A stretch of 64,000 nt of DNA, from assembly GCA_030268105.1 (NCBI GenBank), contig BSDZ01000010.1:596001-660000 (forward strand), in the 5' to 3' direction. Shown piece by piece: positions 23,900 through 36,510 of the stretch. The position numbers and the translations under genes are program-made. The notes beneath the pieces are model-generated. The model made no database searches. It worked only from the letters and a program-made list of their open reading frames with translations, and was not told where the DNA came from. Within the stretch, counting starts at the first letter, position 1; the number at the start of each line of letters is the position of its first letter. The DNA is from Volvox africanus (Eukaryota; Chlorophyta; Chlorophyceae; Chlamydomonadales; Volvocaceae).

Positions 23900-26800
23900 G
23901 GGACTGCGCGGGACACCTTCGCCTCCCCCAGTGCCACAGGAAGGGGCTTCCCCGGTGCTCCCATCACCTCCGCCAACACAAACACAACCGCGACAGCGAG
24001 CCCCGGTCCCGGTCCCGGTCCCGGTGGCAGCGGCAGCGGCAGCAGCAGCGCCCCGTTCTTCCTGTCCGCCTCGGCAACCATTACTGCCAACACGGCGCTG
24101 GACTCTTCGCTCGGCCTCACGACAGCGCGCACTTTCCTCCAGCTGTCCTCATCGCGCCTCCAGGAGCTGGCGGAGTGTATTGACCGCGCCGGGCCGGGCA
24201 CCACGATCGACCTGCAGGGCAATACGTTCACTGGGCCATTGGCTGCACCCGTCATGAAGGTACAATGGTGTGCGCTTTGTCGTACGTGCCCTAGCAACCT
24301 AACAACCTTCAACATCTTACAACCTTCCTTCACTTGGAAAGACATGCAAGTATTTACTTCAGCAGCGGCGACTGGGATGGTCCATGTCACCAGGTGGAAG
24401 GAGAGCATATGTGTGCTTAAGCATTCGATGCAGGGGTTCGCGGCCTTCGCAACTACCATCGGTTGAGCGGGCAAGCGATGGCATTCACCCGGACTGACTC
24501 ACTGACTGATTGACTCACTCACTGACTGACTGACTGACTGACTGACTGACTGACTGACTGACTGACTGACTGACTGACGGAGACCTTCACATTCACTTCC
24601 CCATCTCGCGTAACACGATCCAGGACGTTCGTTAGGTGTGAAGATGAGTAATTCACACCGCTTAGGGTTTTCTCCTCGCGATGCCTGCGTTGGCATTACG
24701 AGTTTTGGCCGGGGCTCGTGTCCCGTGTGTGTATTGAAACGCCAACGATCAGGTTCGGGCAGCTCATATTCGAATAGCCGCCACATCTGCCACTTCTACC
24801 ACACGTGGTCATCTCACCCCAAATATGCATGTCACAGGTCACAGCTCCCGGTCTGTGGTTGGTAAATGGGGAGCTGGTGCTCAACCCCGAACAGCAGCTC
24901 GTGGTAGTGGCCAAAGCTGCTCGTCTGGATGACATCATCATCAGGGATGCGGCGCCAGCGGTGGCGGCGGCGCCAGCGGGGCCAATACCAGCGCCCGCCG
25001 CCTCAGCCGGCGGCGCCATACGGCCGGCGCTCCTCGTCACTAAGCAGTCTTATGTGGGCGGCGGAGAGCTGACACTGACGAGGTGTCGGCTATTGCTTGG
25101 GGCCAGCCGCAGCGTGGGGTTGCAGGTGAGAGGGGGGTAGGCGGCGGCGGCTCCCCGAGGCTGGCGGCCGTACATTAGCTAAGTCTGTGTGTTGTACTCA
25201 CCCGGCTGGTCATTGTCGTAACGCACCACGTGTTGCCTCATTGCTTCCGTCTCTCCGAGAAGCTCCGCCGGGGGCCAATTAAAGGGGTCTTTATGTACGC
25301 CGTTTGGGGAGCCGGGCGGGAAACCACTCCCAAAGACCGCTACCCAAGACGCTCTCCCTTCGATGTCTTGTGCAAATTGGGAAAGCTCCCGAGCCGCAGC
25401 CGCCGCTTTGCTGTGCCTCCGGCTTATTGCCAATGTGTTGTTCGTGGTCTCATGCGCATGGTCTTCTGTAGCGGTGGAGATCGGGCGGAGTCGAACAAGA
25501 AATCTGACCATTAACTCATCAACGCTGCGGGTGGTGATGGAGGTATTGATGTTCTAATCATGATGATGTAAATGTGAATGTCTGAATGTGGGCGTGCTAT
25601 TTGTAAGAAAGCAATTTCCTTGACATTTCGCAGGTGAAGGGCAAGGGTTGTAGCGCGGTTCTGGAGGACTGCGTGGTTGGAGGTTCTTCGGTGGCCGCAG
25701 CCCAGGCGTCAGACGGGGTGATGTCGCTAAGCCGTTGCACTTTGGAGGCAGGCGGTGGACACGGTGTCTGCTGCCGCGACAATGCCTCCGTCACGGTCAC
25801 AGATTGCCGGGTGCGGCGCTTTCGTGGCGCGTGTGCGGCAGTGATGGTTGGAGGATCCCTGGAGCTTGTGAGCTGCAGGTTCAACGGTCCCTACATCTCC
25901 AACCAAGACAAGGAGGCTGGTGATGACACTTTGGGCGCTGCGGACGGGGCTGGAGACGTGGCAGCGGTGACGCAGCCAGAGGAGGTGACCTCCAGCGACA
26001 CTGATAGTGATGGCGGCGGTCGCGATGAGGGTGGTGGCGACACGGCGACGACATCGGCATGCGGCCCAGGCGTGCTGGCAGAGGGCAAGGGCTCGTTGGT
26101 GATGGCCCGTGGGTCGTTGTTTGAGGGGTTCCGGAGCCAGGCCGCACTCGTGGTGACAGCTGGCGCGTCCGCCAGCTTGGAGGATTGTCGGGCTACTGGC
26201 TGCCAGCAGGGCGCCGTGGTGCGTGGGGCCGGGGAACAATGCCGGGGTCGGACTGGATGGTGAACGAGATGACTGGTTGGGGAGCGGTGCGGGGCGTGGG
26301 GGACGGACGGGCAACAGTGCATGAACGGACGGACATACGCGTTGCCTTGAAGTCGGTGTGTAGCAGACATGAACTCGTTTAGGCCATTGGCAGATCAACT
26401 TTTCTCATTTCAAACAATAGGTATGAAAACAGTACTCGCTTCTGTCCTCACAGCGGCTGGTTGCAGCTCATCCATTTCTGGAACCCCCTTTTGAACATAT
26501 GGCACTTGCTGATCGTCCCTCAGCTTTTGCCTGTCCTATCCCTTCAGCTTGCCCGTCCTGTCCCATAAGAATACGAAGTGCCAGGTGAAAGGCTTCTGAC
26601 CCCCATGCAGGTGGGAACTCGCGGTGGGCGTCTGTTGGCGGCGCGATGCGAGCTATCCTCCCATGAAGCCCACGGTCTGGCCATTGGCGAGGGCGCCACC
26701 GCTGACCTGCGGGACTGCCGCCTTCAGGGCAATGGTGCATCCGGGCTTCATGTCGGTGGTGTGGGCTCCATGGCCGTCCTCCGGGGCTGTGAGCTGCTGG

Positions 26801-27465
26801 CCAACACCGGTAGCGGCGTGGAGGTGGCGGCTGGTGGTTGTGCAAACTTGGACAGCTGCACCGCCCGTGCAAACGGCAGTGCGGTAGGGGTTCGCAGCGG
26901 CGGTTGCGGTGGGTTTGACCGCGGTGGGCAGCAAGGCTACATGGGTAGGTATGGAGATGGCCTGTATGTTGAAGGTACCGGCGCGCGTGTGACGGCGTTG
27001 CGATGCACCTTCTCGGGAAATATGGGCGCCGGAGTGCGTGTGGGTGCGGACGGCAGCGTGCAGCTGCAGGATTGCGGCATCTATCGCAACAATGACAGCA
27101 GTCGTGCGGCTTACGGACGATGCAGCTCCCAAACAGGCAGTGGGGAAGGTAGCAGTGGCGGCTGCGATGCGGTTCAGCCAGGAAGGGCCGGTAGTATTCA
27201 AGCTGGGACTATGAACTCGGAGGGCAGCACGGATGCAGATCCACGGGATACGGATGGACTGGGAACTCAGTTTGCCGAGGAATCTGGCAGAGGAGAGATG
27301 CGGGTGGGAGTCGAGGTGGAGGTGGAAGCATACGGCCGATTGTCGTTATCTAAAGGCTGCATCTGGAGAAGCCCATCTGGTGATGGGGCCGCAGGAGGGG
27401 AAGGTCCAGAGCATGCAGTCCTAGTGGCGGAGCTGGGCTGTCTTGAGCGCTCCGAAGACAATTGA
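23900..27465 (+). CDS. Parallel (right-handed) beta-helix repeat protein
   Basis: Exons 23900-24259, 24838-25125, 25634-26218 and 26611-27465 (TGA stop) all join in phase 0. The first has a Pro/Gly-rich run and then a segment like pectate-lyase-type folds (ECIDRAGPGTTIDLQGNTF). The last two consist of degenerate repeats of about 22-24 residues with the pattern G-x-L-x-x-x-x-C-x-(L/V), for example ADLRDCRLQGNGASGLHVGG, typical of PbH1 beta-helix coils. Acidic and Ser/Gly-rich loops interrupt the coils. No catalytic residues can be assigned, so an enzymatic or a binding role is open. The gene start is uncertain: the first exon is preceded by an acceptor (cag at 23897-23899) and fits the donor at 23630, so it probably continues from the upstream exons. 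Confidence 0.75.
24519..24578. repeat. (GACT)n microsatellite
   Basis: About 15 near-perfect tetranucleotide copies inside the beta-helix gene intron 24260-24837. Confidence 0.9.
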
Positions 27466-27774
27466 ACCATGGGATTGTGTGTATGTGTATTTGTGTGTTT
27501 TTCAGGCCGTATTCAGGCCATATGTTGGGACTGACCTTGGCAATGATATAACAGCTTTCTCAGGCAGGCAAGTGAGGCAAGTGAGTCAGTGTTGGCCCGT
27601 CCGTTAGCTTCTCTCTGTCTGTGTCCAGAGAGGTAGACACTAGACACCGCTAGACTTGTGACATCTGTGAGCGACATGTGACGGTTTGCCTGATCTAGTG
27701 GATCTTTCTCTTGACTACTCGCTATTAATAATAAACGCTATGATAGTCGAGTGCCTTCTTTCGATCTGGATTAA
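27466..27774. other. Intergenic spacer, 3' flank of the beta-helix gene
   Basis: Starts with a T/G-rich run after the stop codon and ends at the first transposon fragment. I see no gene here. Confidence 0.5.
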
Positions 27775-28310
27775 AGGGGGTTTGGGGATTGGGTAAGGAG
27801 CGCAGTTTGTTCGACTTGGGATCTGATGATACCCTGGGGTCAAATCGAGCGAACTAAAATTGTTTGCGCCCCGCAACAGATGAAGCAAGTCGTCTATTCG
27901 TGGTAAGGGACAGGGATTCAATATCCTAAGGTTGTTAACAGCACGATAGTCAAGGCACATACCCAAAGTTCTGTCCTCTTTCTTGACGAAAAGAACAGGC
28001 GCACCAACAGGCGAACACGATGGTTCTATAAAACCTTTCGCAAGCAATTCTGTTATTTGCCGTTGCATTTCACCTTGTTCCGTCAAGCAATATCAAAACA
28101 TTCGTTGGGCGGGAGGTTTCTTACCGGTTTCCAACGAAACGACCATCGGTAACTCGCGGTCCTTAGGTAATACAGCAGGTAACTGTTCAGGAAAGAGATG
28201 TTCTTTCTCCAGTAATAACGCGCGTAAACACAAATCGGCTGGGGAATGCCCTTGAACGGTCAGACGCACCTGTTCGGGAGTTTTCTCAACTGGTTCGGCA
28301 GGCAAATCAA
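27775..28310 (-). mobile_element. Ty3/gypsy reverse transcriptase fragment, frameshifted
   Basis: Two minus-strand reading frames join across a frame change near 28090. The upstream part has a run that commonly precedes gypsy RT (ELPMVVSLETGKKPP). The downstream part has the RT start: GFIEPSCSPVGAPVLFVKK, CLDYRAVNNL and FSSLDLTPGYHQI. The YxDD box, RNase H and integrase are absent. This is a truncated, inactive relic of a different gypsy lineage from the one at 33206-35500. Confidence 0.85.
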
Positions 28311-28518
28311 TGGGTGCAAATCAATCGGAGTATATTTCGAAGTAATGGCCGCAAAAGGCCCGTTTCGCAGAACAGGTCTACCAGATAGACGATACATGAT
28401 GATGCAATTCTAGGACAGCCCCGTTGATTGCACCCATGGGTCACCTAGAATCAATGTGTGAAACTGTCGTCGCAACAGCTGAGAAAAGGTCCAGTTCAGC
28501 ACAACGCTGGACAAGCGA

Positions 28519-28620
28519 GCTGACACTATGCCTCGAGCTACAAAGACACTCCAAAGTATGGGCGAGCAATAGATGTTACAAACAGCTACAGATTCAGCTT
28601 CGGGGAACAAATAGCGACTT
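28519..28620. repeat. Direct repeat flanking the copia element, left copy
   Basis: Matches 32450-32556 over about 100 bp with a few substitutions and a short indel. It begins with gctgacactatgcctcgag in both copies. Probably part of the 3' LTR. Confidence 0.8.
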
Positions 28621-31600
28621 CCCGTACGCACTGCAAGCATACTATATGACGCTTTCCTAACAATTGCGTCTGTAAACATTCAAACAAAGACATAATTACA
28701 ACTCTCTTGCTACGACGAAGCGCAACGTTGGTGACCGAAAGAAAACAGAAGCGTTCGAAAAGCTCCCACACGGATCTAGGGCAGTAAACTGAAACGAATC
28801 TACCTCCCACGCAGGGTCAATCGCGAAACTACCCCAGACCCATCCCTGCAACGCAAAACTGAAACTTCCCCTTAGGTAGGGACTTAGTCAACACATCCGC
28901 CAACTGCTCCGCAGTGGAGCAATGAACCATGCGGATTTCACCTCGCTCAATGCGCTCTCGTGCAAAGTGATGACAGATGTCCAGGTGCTTCGTGCGAGCC
29001 GTGGACATCGAACTCTCCATCATCCCAATGCAGGCGGTGCTGTCACACTTCACCAGAACAGTGCCCACACGAACACCCAAATCGTGCAACAAGTGACATA
29101 GCCACAGAGCGTCCTTAATCGACGCTGCAGTTGCCATGTACTCGGCCTCCGCGGTTGACGTAGCCATGGTAGGCTGAAGCTTCGACGACCAAATTATAGC
29201 TCCTCCGTTTAGTAAGTAGACAAGCTTGTGGTTGATCGGCGGCCCTCAGCTCCCGCCAGATCCGAATCACAGTAGCCCTGAACATGGGCACCACCGCCAA
29301 ACTTAATTTCCAAAGCCTGCATTCCCACCAAGTACTGTAGCACGCCCTACGCCACGTTCCAGTGGTTGACAGTTGGCTTAGCCATAAACCTCGCCAATGA
29401 ACCAACCACAAAAGAAATATCAGGCCGTGAGCAAACGGCCAAATACAGCAGGATCCCAACTACCTCACTGTACGGATGAACTGACGTGTCAAGCGGAACA
29501 CCTTCTGCCGTCAGGCGCAAATTCGCATCCATAGGGGTGGCACGCGAGTTTGACCCCTTCATCCCGAACTTTTCCAAAATGTTCGAGATACACCGCTTTT
29601 GAGTGACGGAAATGGTCCGGGCATCCCGGTCGCGCTCAACCTCAAAACCCAGATAAAACCGGGTCTCCCCCAAATCGTGCATGGCAAACACACGCAGCAG
29701 CTGAGCTTTCACCTGCCCAATCACTGCCAAAGACATGCACGCCAACAGCAAATCGTCCACGTAAACCAGAACATAGACTGGCTCACCATTTTCTATCTTC
29801 ACAAACAAGCCAGGGTCAGCCGGTCAAGGCTTGAAACTCATGCTCTCCAGCTCCTTGCGCAAACGAACACACCAGGCACAAGCGGCCTGGTGAAGGCCGT
29901 ACAGAGCCCGACGCAACTTGCACACTACATTAGGACCACCCAACTAATAACCAGGCGGCTGCTCGGTGTACACTTCCTCTACTAACTCACCGTGCAAAAA
30001 CGCAGTCTTGATGTCGAGCTGATGAAGCTCGAGATCACAATCTGCAGCAACAGCCAGCAAAGCACGAATACTGGCGTACTTCCCAACAGGGGCGAAAACC
30101 TCCCCAAAATCAACTCCTTCCCTTTGAGTAAACCCTTTTGCGACCAGGCGAGCTGTATAGCGCTCAACATTTCCATCAGCATCGCGCTTTATCTTAAAGA
30201 CACCCAATCTTCTGCGCACCCATTGGTGCGATTCTTCATGCAAGGATGCCATCTCCTCATCCATTGCCGCCTTCCACTGCGGCCAATCAACACGGGACTG
30301 AGCCTCTTCCAGAGTCTTAGGCTCCTTCATCTCCGGTTCCATGGCTAACATGGCGTAGTCGTTTTGCCAACTGGGCGGCTTTTTTTGACGAACTGGACGA
30401 GGAGGGGTCGGATCCAGGCTACTAGAGTCCCCGGTATCACCACTAGAGTCCTGAGCCAGAACCGCTAGCTCCAGAACCACCAGCAGAGTCATCGTTGTCC
30501 TCACCACCGTCCGACTCTGCCTCGCCATTATCTTCTTCCTCCTCCTCCTCCCCTTCATCATCATCCTCCACCAAGGAGGGACCTCACCGTCATCCATGCC
30601 TGCCTCACCCGCATCTCCCGCGGCGGCACCAGCAGCAGGAATGATGGGAGCACCACCTGTAGCACCCACGCCGGCCACAACCGCATTTCCCACGGGGGCA
30701 CCAGCAGCGTGAGCAACAACAGGGACACCTGCAACAACTACACCAGCCCTGCCGGCCTGTCCTGCATTTCCCGCAGCGGCACCAGCAACAGGGACTGATG
30801 GACCACCCTGAACGCCAAACACCTCCAACTCCGGCTGAATATGACCACCAAAAGTAAACTCATCCTCATGGAACACAACATCACGAGTAATCTGAATACG
30901 CCCGTCTTCCAGTAGAATCTGGTATGCCTTGGAGTTGGGCTCATACCCAAGGAACGTGCCCTTCTGCGCCCTTGGATCAAGCTTGTCGCGCTTACCCTTA
31001 GGCACATGCACGTATGCAGTACAACCAAACACTCGCAACAATGAAACATCTGGCACCACACCAGTCAACAGCTCATATGGGGTTTTAGACTTCCCCGCTA
31101 CTGGTGAACGATTACGCACGAAATTAGCAACCGCCAACGCCTCTTGCCAATACTCCTTTGGCACAGCAGACTCGGCCAACATGGCCCTAACCTTATCTAG
31201 CAAGGTACGGCTAAGCCTCTCAGCCATGCCGTTCTGCTGGGGAGTGTACGGCGCTGATAGCTGGTGACGAACACCCTTAGAAACACAGTAAGACTCAACA
31301 TGGCGATTGACAAACTCGGCTCCACCATCTTTGCGTATACACTGCAGCGTGGTGTTACTCTGCACCTGCAGCATGGCAACCGCTCTCTCCACAAAATCAG
31401 CGACATCGGACTTTTCTTTAATTGCCTGTACAAGAGATGCTCCGGTGTAGTCATCAAGTATGGTCACGAAAAACTTATGACCACATGAAGATATTGGCAA
31501 AGGTCCGCACACATCCAGGTGCAACAATTGCATAGCCTTCTGCGTTTTACTTTCAGACGCAGGGAAGGGATCACAAGCATGCTTGCCTAGAATGCACGGC

Positions 31601-32449
31601 TCACACCTCCGACCCTCAAACTCTCTTAATTGCTTCGCAGTGACGTCCAAACCCTTCACCATCCCCTCTTGCACCAACCCCTTCATGTTGGTGAGCCCTA
31701 AATGTCCAAGCTGTCGATGCCAGAGCGACGCCGACTTGGCCTCAGGCGCCAGCAATGTAGGAGCAGCCGGGGGCTTAACAGGAGAGGCAAAATCAGCAGC
31801 AACTTCACATGTACTTGACATGAACTTATAAAGTCCAGTGCTGCAGCGAGCGGCGACAATGGAGACGTCACCGTGTGTGATCCTAGCCTCCAACTGGTTG
31901 AACATCACATCAAAGCCCTTATCCGACAGGCTTGATACGGACACCAGGTTGTGCCTCAATCCCTGCACATAAAACACATGCTTTATAGTTACCCCAGGTG
32001 CACGGGTCGGGTCTCCGTAGCACTCAGCAGGCAAAACACACCCGTTTCCCACCTCTATGTTGATCCTCAACCCCGAGGGTAAAGGGCGGAAGTTATGCAG
32101 GACCTGCCTGTTCCCGGTAATATGATACTTACTACCGGAGTCCAGCCACCAAGGGTCCTGAACGGATACCTCCTTAACAACCGCCGCACTCAGTGCAACA
32201 AATCTCTCCCTACACCACGGGTTATCCCAGATGGAGTCATCCTCAGACCCTACCTCAGCATTTACCTCCCTGAGCTGATTAGTCACTTGCGGAACAAACT
32301 CACAAACACGCGTCGCCAAGGTCAGCGCAACTACCTCAGTCTTTCCTTCCTTAACGGCCTTTGCCACACCGTCCCACTTCTTCCAACACTTCTTCTCTAC
32401 AAGCCCCGGCCTTCCACACCGGGTGCACTTAAGCACGGACCTCTGCCTC

Positions 32450-32556
32450 GCTGACACTATGCCTCGAGCCACAAAGACACTTCAAAGTATGGGCGAGCAA
32501 TAGATGTTACAAACAGCTAATGAAGCAATTCAGCTTCGGGGAACAAATAGCGACTT
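32450..32556. repeat. Direct repeat flanking the copia element, right copy
   Basis: Partner of 28519-28620. Here the repeat abuts the gag remnant directly, so the 5' LTR and the gag gene appear to have been joined by a deletion. Confidence 0.8.
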
Positions 32557-33205
32557 GGTGAAAAGGTCGTACATAAGACCCTTCGCATTTGAAAATTCAG
32601 ACGTAGTACGGTCCTGACAAAGCGTTCAAGTAATGAACACATAATAAGATTGAAGAAGTCTGACCGAATATCACAACAATCAACTACCGCGCATTACAGC
32701 CGCATTACGCTTTGTACGTCTGCAAACGCAAAGTGATTGTGCAAAACCTACCAAATTTTCAGGTAGACCTGGATCAATGGAGGTATGGTTTAATCGAGGT
32801 GGGGATGGAGAACATGGGGTCAGTGGTGTAACCCAAGCGGGTGGTGCCGTGGAGGGTGGGATCCGGGGAGGTGTGGGAGGCGAGGGTGAGGCAGGTGTGT
32901 CGGTGTGTCGGTGTGTCGGTGTGACGGGAATTCCGTCACTTGGAAAGTTAGGAATTAAGCTCATTGTGAGTTCGCTTGGACGCCTTTAGTCTCCAAACCA
33001 CCGCTCTCATTCCCTGGAGCACTCATATGGACGGCGACCCTTCAGAGACTGATATATGGTGCTCCGAAGATAGTTTGTTAATTAGTTATATATCTTTAAA
33101 AAATATATTTTTATGGTTACTATTACTACTATTATAGCCATGTTAGGGATGTCTGGGTGATCAGCCTAGCATCCGTTACATTCGGAGGGCGTTGCTGATT
33201 GGTTT
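32557..33205. other. Spacer between retroelement relics
   Basis: Contains three copies of a short cggtgtgt-type motif (about 32897-32922) and an AT-rich run near 33085-33135. I see no gene. Confidence 0.4.
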
Positions 33206-35500
33206 TTAGGCATGCTTTATGCAGAAAAGGGAAATACTTACTATATACCTGAGGTCATGTCTATTTATCGATGGTGGTCGATGGGTGGTTGATGGGTGAT
33301 GATGTGGTGGCCTGGGGGGAACAGGTGAGGGTGGTGACGGGAGGGGGTTGGTGAGGGTAGCGATGGATGCTGGCGGTGTATGGGTGGCTACGTCGGGTTG
33401 GTTGACGGGAAACGAGACAAGGTGTCGGCCATGTTTTGGGGACAGGGGCGGTAGGTGATGGTGATGTAGCCTTGGAAAGGGGCGAGGAGGTGGGCCCAAC
33501 GGGCCTGGTGGCGGGAGAGGTCTTTTTTGGGTGAAGAAGCGTTGTAAGATCTCATGCTCGCTGTAGAGTGTGAAATGGCAACCTTCAAGGTAACAGTGGA
33601 ATTTACGCACTGCATGAATGACGACGAGTAGTTCCAGTTCATGAATGGGGTCATTGTCGGTTGAGTTTGCGGGATTCGAGGGCGATGGGGGGTAGGCTGT
33701 GATCCCGTTCCTGGAGCAAGACCGCGCTAAGGCCCAGGAGGGACACATCAGTGTAGAGGGTGAAGGTTGGGTTGGGGCCCGTGTGAGGAAAGATGAGGGC
33801 TGGGGCTGATGTGAGGGTGTCGTGAAGGGAATGAAAGGCGGTGATGGCCGCAAGAGGTAGGGTTTTGAGGAAAGGTTGGGTGGTCATCTTGAGGGAGATG
33901 AGGTGGGTGATGCGGGTGTAGTCTTAATTGAATCGGCGGTAGAATCCTGTGAAGCCCAAGAAGGCGCGGACGTTGGTGATGGAGGTTGGGATGGGATAGT
34001 TCTTGAGGGCGGTGAGTTCGTGAGATTCGGTGGTGATGCCGTCACGGGAAACAATGAAGCCGCAGACTTTGGTGGACGGTTGTGTGAAGTAGCATTTGCA
34101 GGGTTGGACATGAAGATGGTGTTGTTGGCGGGTGTGGAGGACAGACTTGACATGTCTACAACTGCCGTAAAAGTTGTGGAAGTAGATGAGAACGTCGTCG
34201 AGGTAAACCACGGCGCAATTGTTGGGGAAGGGGCGAGGGATGTTGTTCAGGTGGGACATGAAGGTAGCGGGAGCACCGGTGAGGCCAAAGGGGAGGACGA
34301 GACATTCCTAGAGACCATATTTGCAGCGGAAGGCGGTCTTGTGGATGTCCGGGTCATGGACATGGACTTGGCGGTAGCCGGACCAAAGGTCAACTTTGGT
34401 GAAGTAGGCAGCACCGTGTAATTGGTCGAGAAGTTCGCAAGGTAGGGGGTAAGCATTCTTGACCGTGAGCTGGATAATTCCGCTGAAGTCCACACAAAGG
34501 TGTAAGCCATTACCGCCAGCTTTGCGGGCGAACAGGATGGGAGCACCAAATGGGGACATAGCTGATTTCATCCAGCCTCGGTCAAGGTAGTCCTTAAGTT
34601 GTCGGTTGAGCTCTTTCAGTTCGGCTGGGAACATGCGCTATTCACGCTGCTTGGGAGGTTGAGCGTCCGAGGTAAGGACGATGCGATGGTCGCAGGGGTG
34701 GGAAAGGGGGAGGCCTGTGGGTTCTGAGAAGATGGTGCTGTAGCATGGGATAAAGGATTGGATGGCCGGTGGTGCGGAGGGAGGGGTGGGGGGGGAGGGA
34801 GGGGCTTCCGGGTCGACTTCAGGGTCATACAGGGGGCGGAGGATGCCGAGGTAAACCTGGGGAGCTGGAATGAAGGGTGCACGTTTGGGGGGGTTGGAAG
34901 TGGATGGAGGTGGGGTTCCAGCAGCTGCTTGGCAGATGCATTTCTGCATGCGAGCGGCTCAGATGAATTCGATAGCAAGTGTGGAGGGCTGGTACGGGGA
35001 GTGCAAGATGGTGGTGCAGCCGGCGGAGACGGTGTTGGTGCGCCAGTCCACTCGGGGGTTGTTTTGTGGTGAGCCAGGGTTTACCGAAGATGGCGTCGTA
35101 CCCGTCTAGGTCGAGGTTGTAGAAGGTGGCGTCTTCACGGTGTGAGCCGATGGATTAAGAGGTGTTGGGGAGGGAGGCAGAGGAGAGGGACAGGTGGCCA
35201 TTGGTGAGGCGGACGCGGAGGGCTTGTGAGGGCGGAAGGTCTATGGGGCTGTGGTGGATGCTGGAGGAAGCTGGTGGCGATGAAGTTACGGGAAGTGCCA
35301 GAATCCATGAGGACGAGGGCGGGGCGGCTAGCGATGTGGGCCACAAAGACGATGAGGGTGGTGGAGACGTCGGCCGCAACCAAGCGGCTAAGGATGAGAG
35401 GAAGATTGACGATGATTGGTGCTCCCCGGCCCTTGAGGTGCGCATATGGACCTCTCCCACACGGATCACGCTGGGGTTATCCTGATCCGTCCCCATTCAG
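33206..35500 (-). mobile_element. Ty3/gypsy retrotransposon fragment (protease, RT, RNase H)
   Basis: In minus-strand order: a retropepsin-like site (VLMDSGTSRNFIATSF, about 35260-35380), a Pro-rich linker, RT (MSPFGAPILFARK, then VDLWSGYRQVHV, then the YxDD box in VVYLDDVLIYF) and an RNase H-like region (FTLYTDVSLLGLSAVL, then ITITYRPCPQNMADTLSRFP). The order and motifs are those of gypsy pol. Successive motifs lie in different frames, so several frameshifts are present. No integrase or LTR is seen. This is a 3'-truncated relic. Confidence 0.88.
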
Positions 35501-35959
35501 CAATCCCTGCCACGTTTTGCTCTCTGCCTAGTGCAAATGCTGGAGATTCCCAGCACCAGTGGGCACTGTCAGCCGGGGCAGCAACAGCAAAACAGGAACA
35601 GGGAGGTAACCCCTTGAGGTAACCGGCAAATCCTGGCAGATGAGCATTTGCCATCTCCATCTCCATCTCTGATGCTCGAAAGGAGGGCTTAGGGTTAGGG
35701 GACATAGTGAAGTAAAATGATTTTAAATGGAACCGGAAAAAATTGTGGTGCAGCAAGTGCTCAGACACCAATAATCAGAATTACCCAACAAAAAATTAAA
35801 GAAGGCGCCATTCACAGAAAGCGTTTGCATGTTTCCTTTGGAAATTATCCAAACGCCAATTGTGGCCATCAGGTGGCCAGGTTGGAGACTTTAGGTGGAC
35901 GAGTGGACGACACTGAAGTTTTTGGCTGTAGTAGCAGTAGCAGTGCAGTGTGTAGAAGC

Positions 35960-36111
35960 ATTTGGAAAGAAGATTGATTAGAAGATTATCAAGATTATCA
36001 AGAAAATATGGGCAGTATGTGGAAAAGCATAAAGACAAGCTGGAATTGTTCTATTTACCGCCATATTGTCCAGATATGAATCCACAAGAACTTGTAAACC
36101 AAGAACCCGGG
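35960..36111 (+). mobile_element. IS630/Tc1-mariner-like DDE transposase C-terminal remnant
   Basis: The frame from 35962 reads KHKDKLELFYLPPYCPDMNP followed by QELVNQ. This is the diagnostic end of DDE_3-type transposases (LPxYxPxxNPxE) with the last acidic residue in place. The earlier D residues and the N-terminal helix-turn-helix are not recognisable, so it is a truncated relic. It may be a eukaryotic Tc1/mariner or an acquired bacterial IS630-type gene; the fragment is too short to decide. Confidence 0.65.
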
Positions 36112-36510
36112 CGGCCCCAGTTGGGGGCGATGATAAATGCAACGTGGGGCCTGAACTGTGGGGCTGAATGTGGAGCAGCAGCTGTAGATCAACATCTGCA
36201 TTTTTACACTGCGAACGGAAAGGAAAGGGTATAACTTTCCCGGCATGTCTGGGCTTATAAGCGACACGGCGTCTCTTTTTCCGTTAGCTAGTGTATACGG
36301 CTACCTCACCTACCACATACCATCTACCATATACCTCACTGAATATACCACCCCACCCGGCCAGAGACGGCCTGCGTCCTTAAGCGAAACAAACCACACG
36401 GCAAGAACCTTTGGGATGTCTGCACGAATCAAACGAATGGAATTTCCTAATTAGGCCTCCATCGAGCCACTTTCTCCTCCGGGTGCGGAAGCAGCGGCAG
36501 CCTCTGGCCA
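36112..36510. other. Spacer between transposase remnant and WD40 gene 3' end
   Basis: Would hold the WD40 gene 3' UTR; a minus-strand TGTAA lies at 36204-36208. No gene is seen. Confidence 0.4.

Larger units (their letters stand above)
28519..32556 (-). mobile_element. Ty1/copia retrotransposon, decayed, nearly full pol
   Basis: In minus-strand order: a gag zinc-knuckle remnant (CTRCGRPGLVEKKC, with the usual His replaced), the protease motif WWLDSGSKYHITG, a GAG-pre-integrase HHCC segment (WHRQLGHLGL ... CEPCILGKH), the integrase core (LDVCGP, KDGGAEF, QNGMAERL carry D, D and E), reverse transcriptase (AFLHGELVEEVYTEQPPGY, then YVDD in VLVYVDDLLLA) and RNase H (STAEAEYMA ... LADVLTKSLPKG). 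The frame is broken by stops near 29944 and 29825 and by a frameshift near 29170-29340. Most of gag is missing. Similar direct repeats (28519-28620 and 32450-32556) bracket it, as LTR remnants would. The order protease-integrase-RT-RNase H is diagnostic of copia. Volvox is known to carry a copia element called Osser; whether this is related cannot be told from the sequence alone. Confidence 0.92.
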
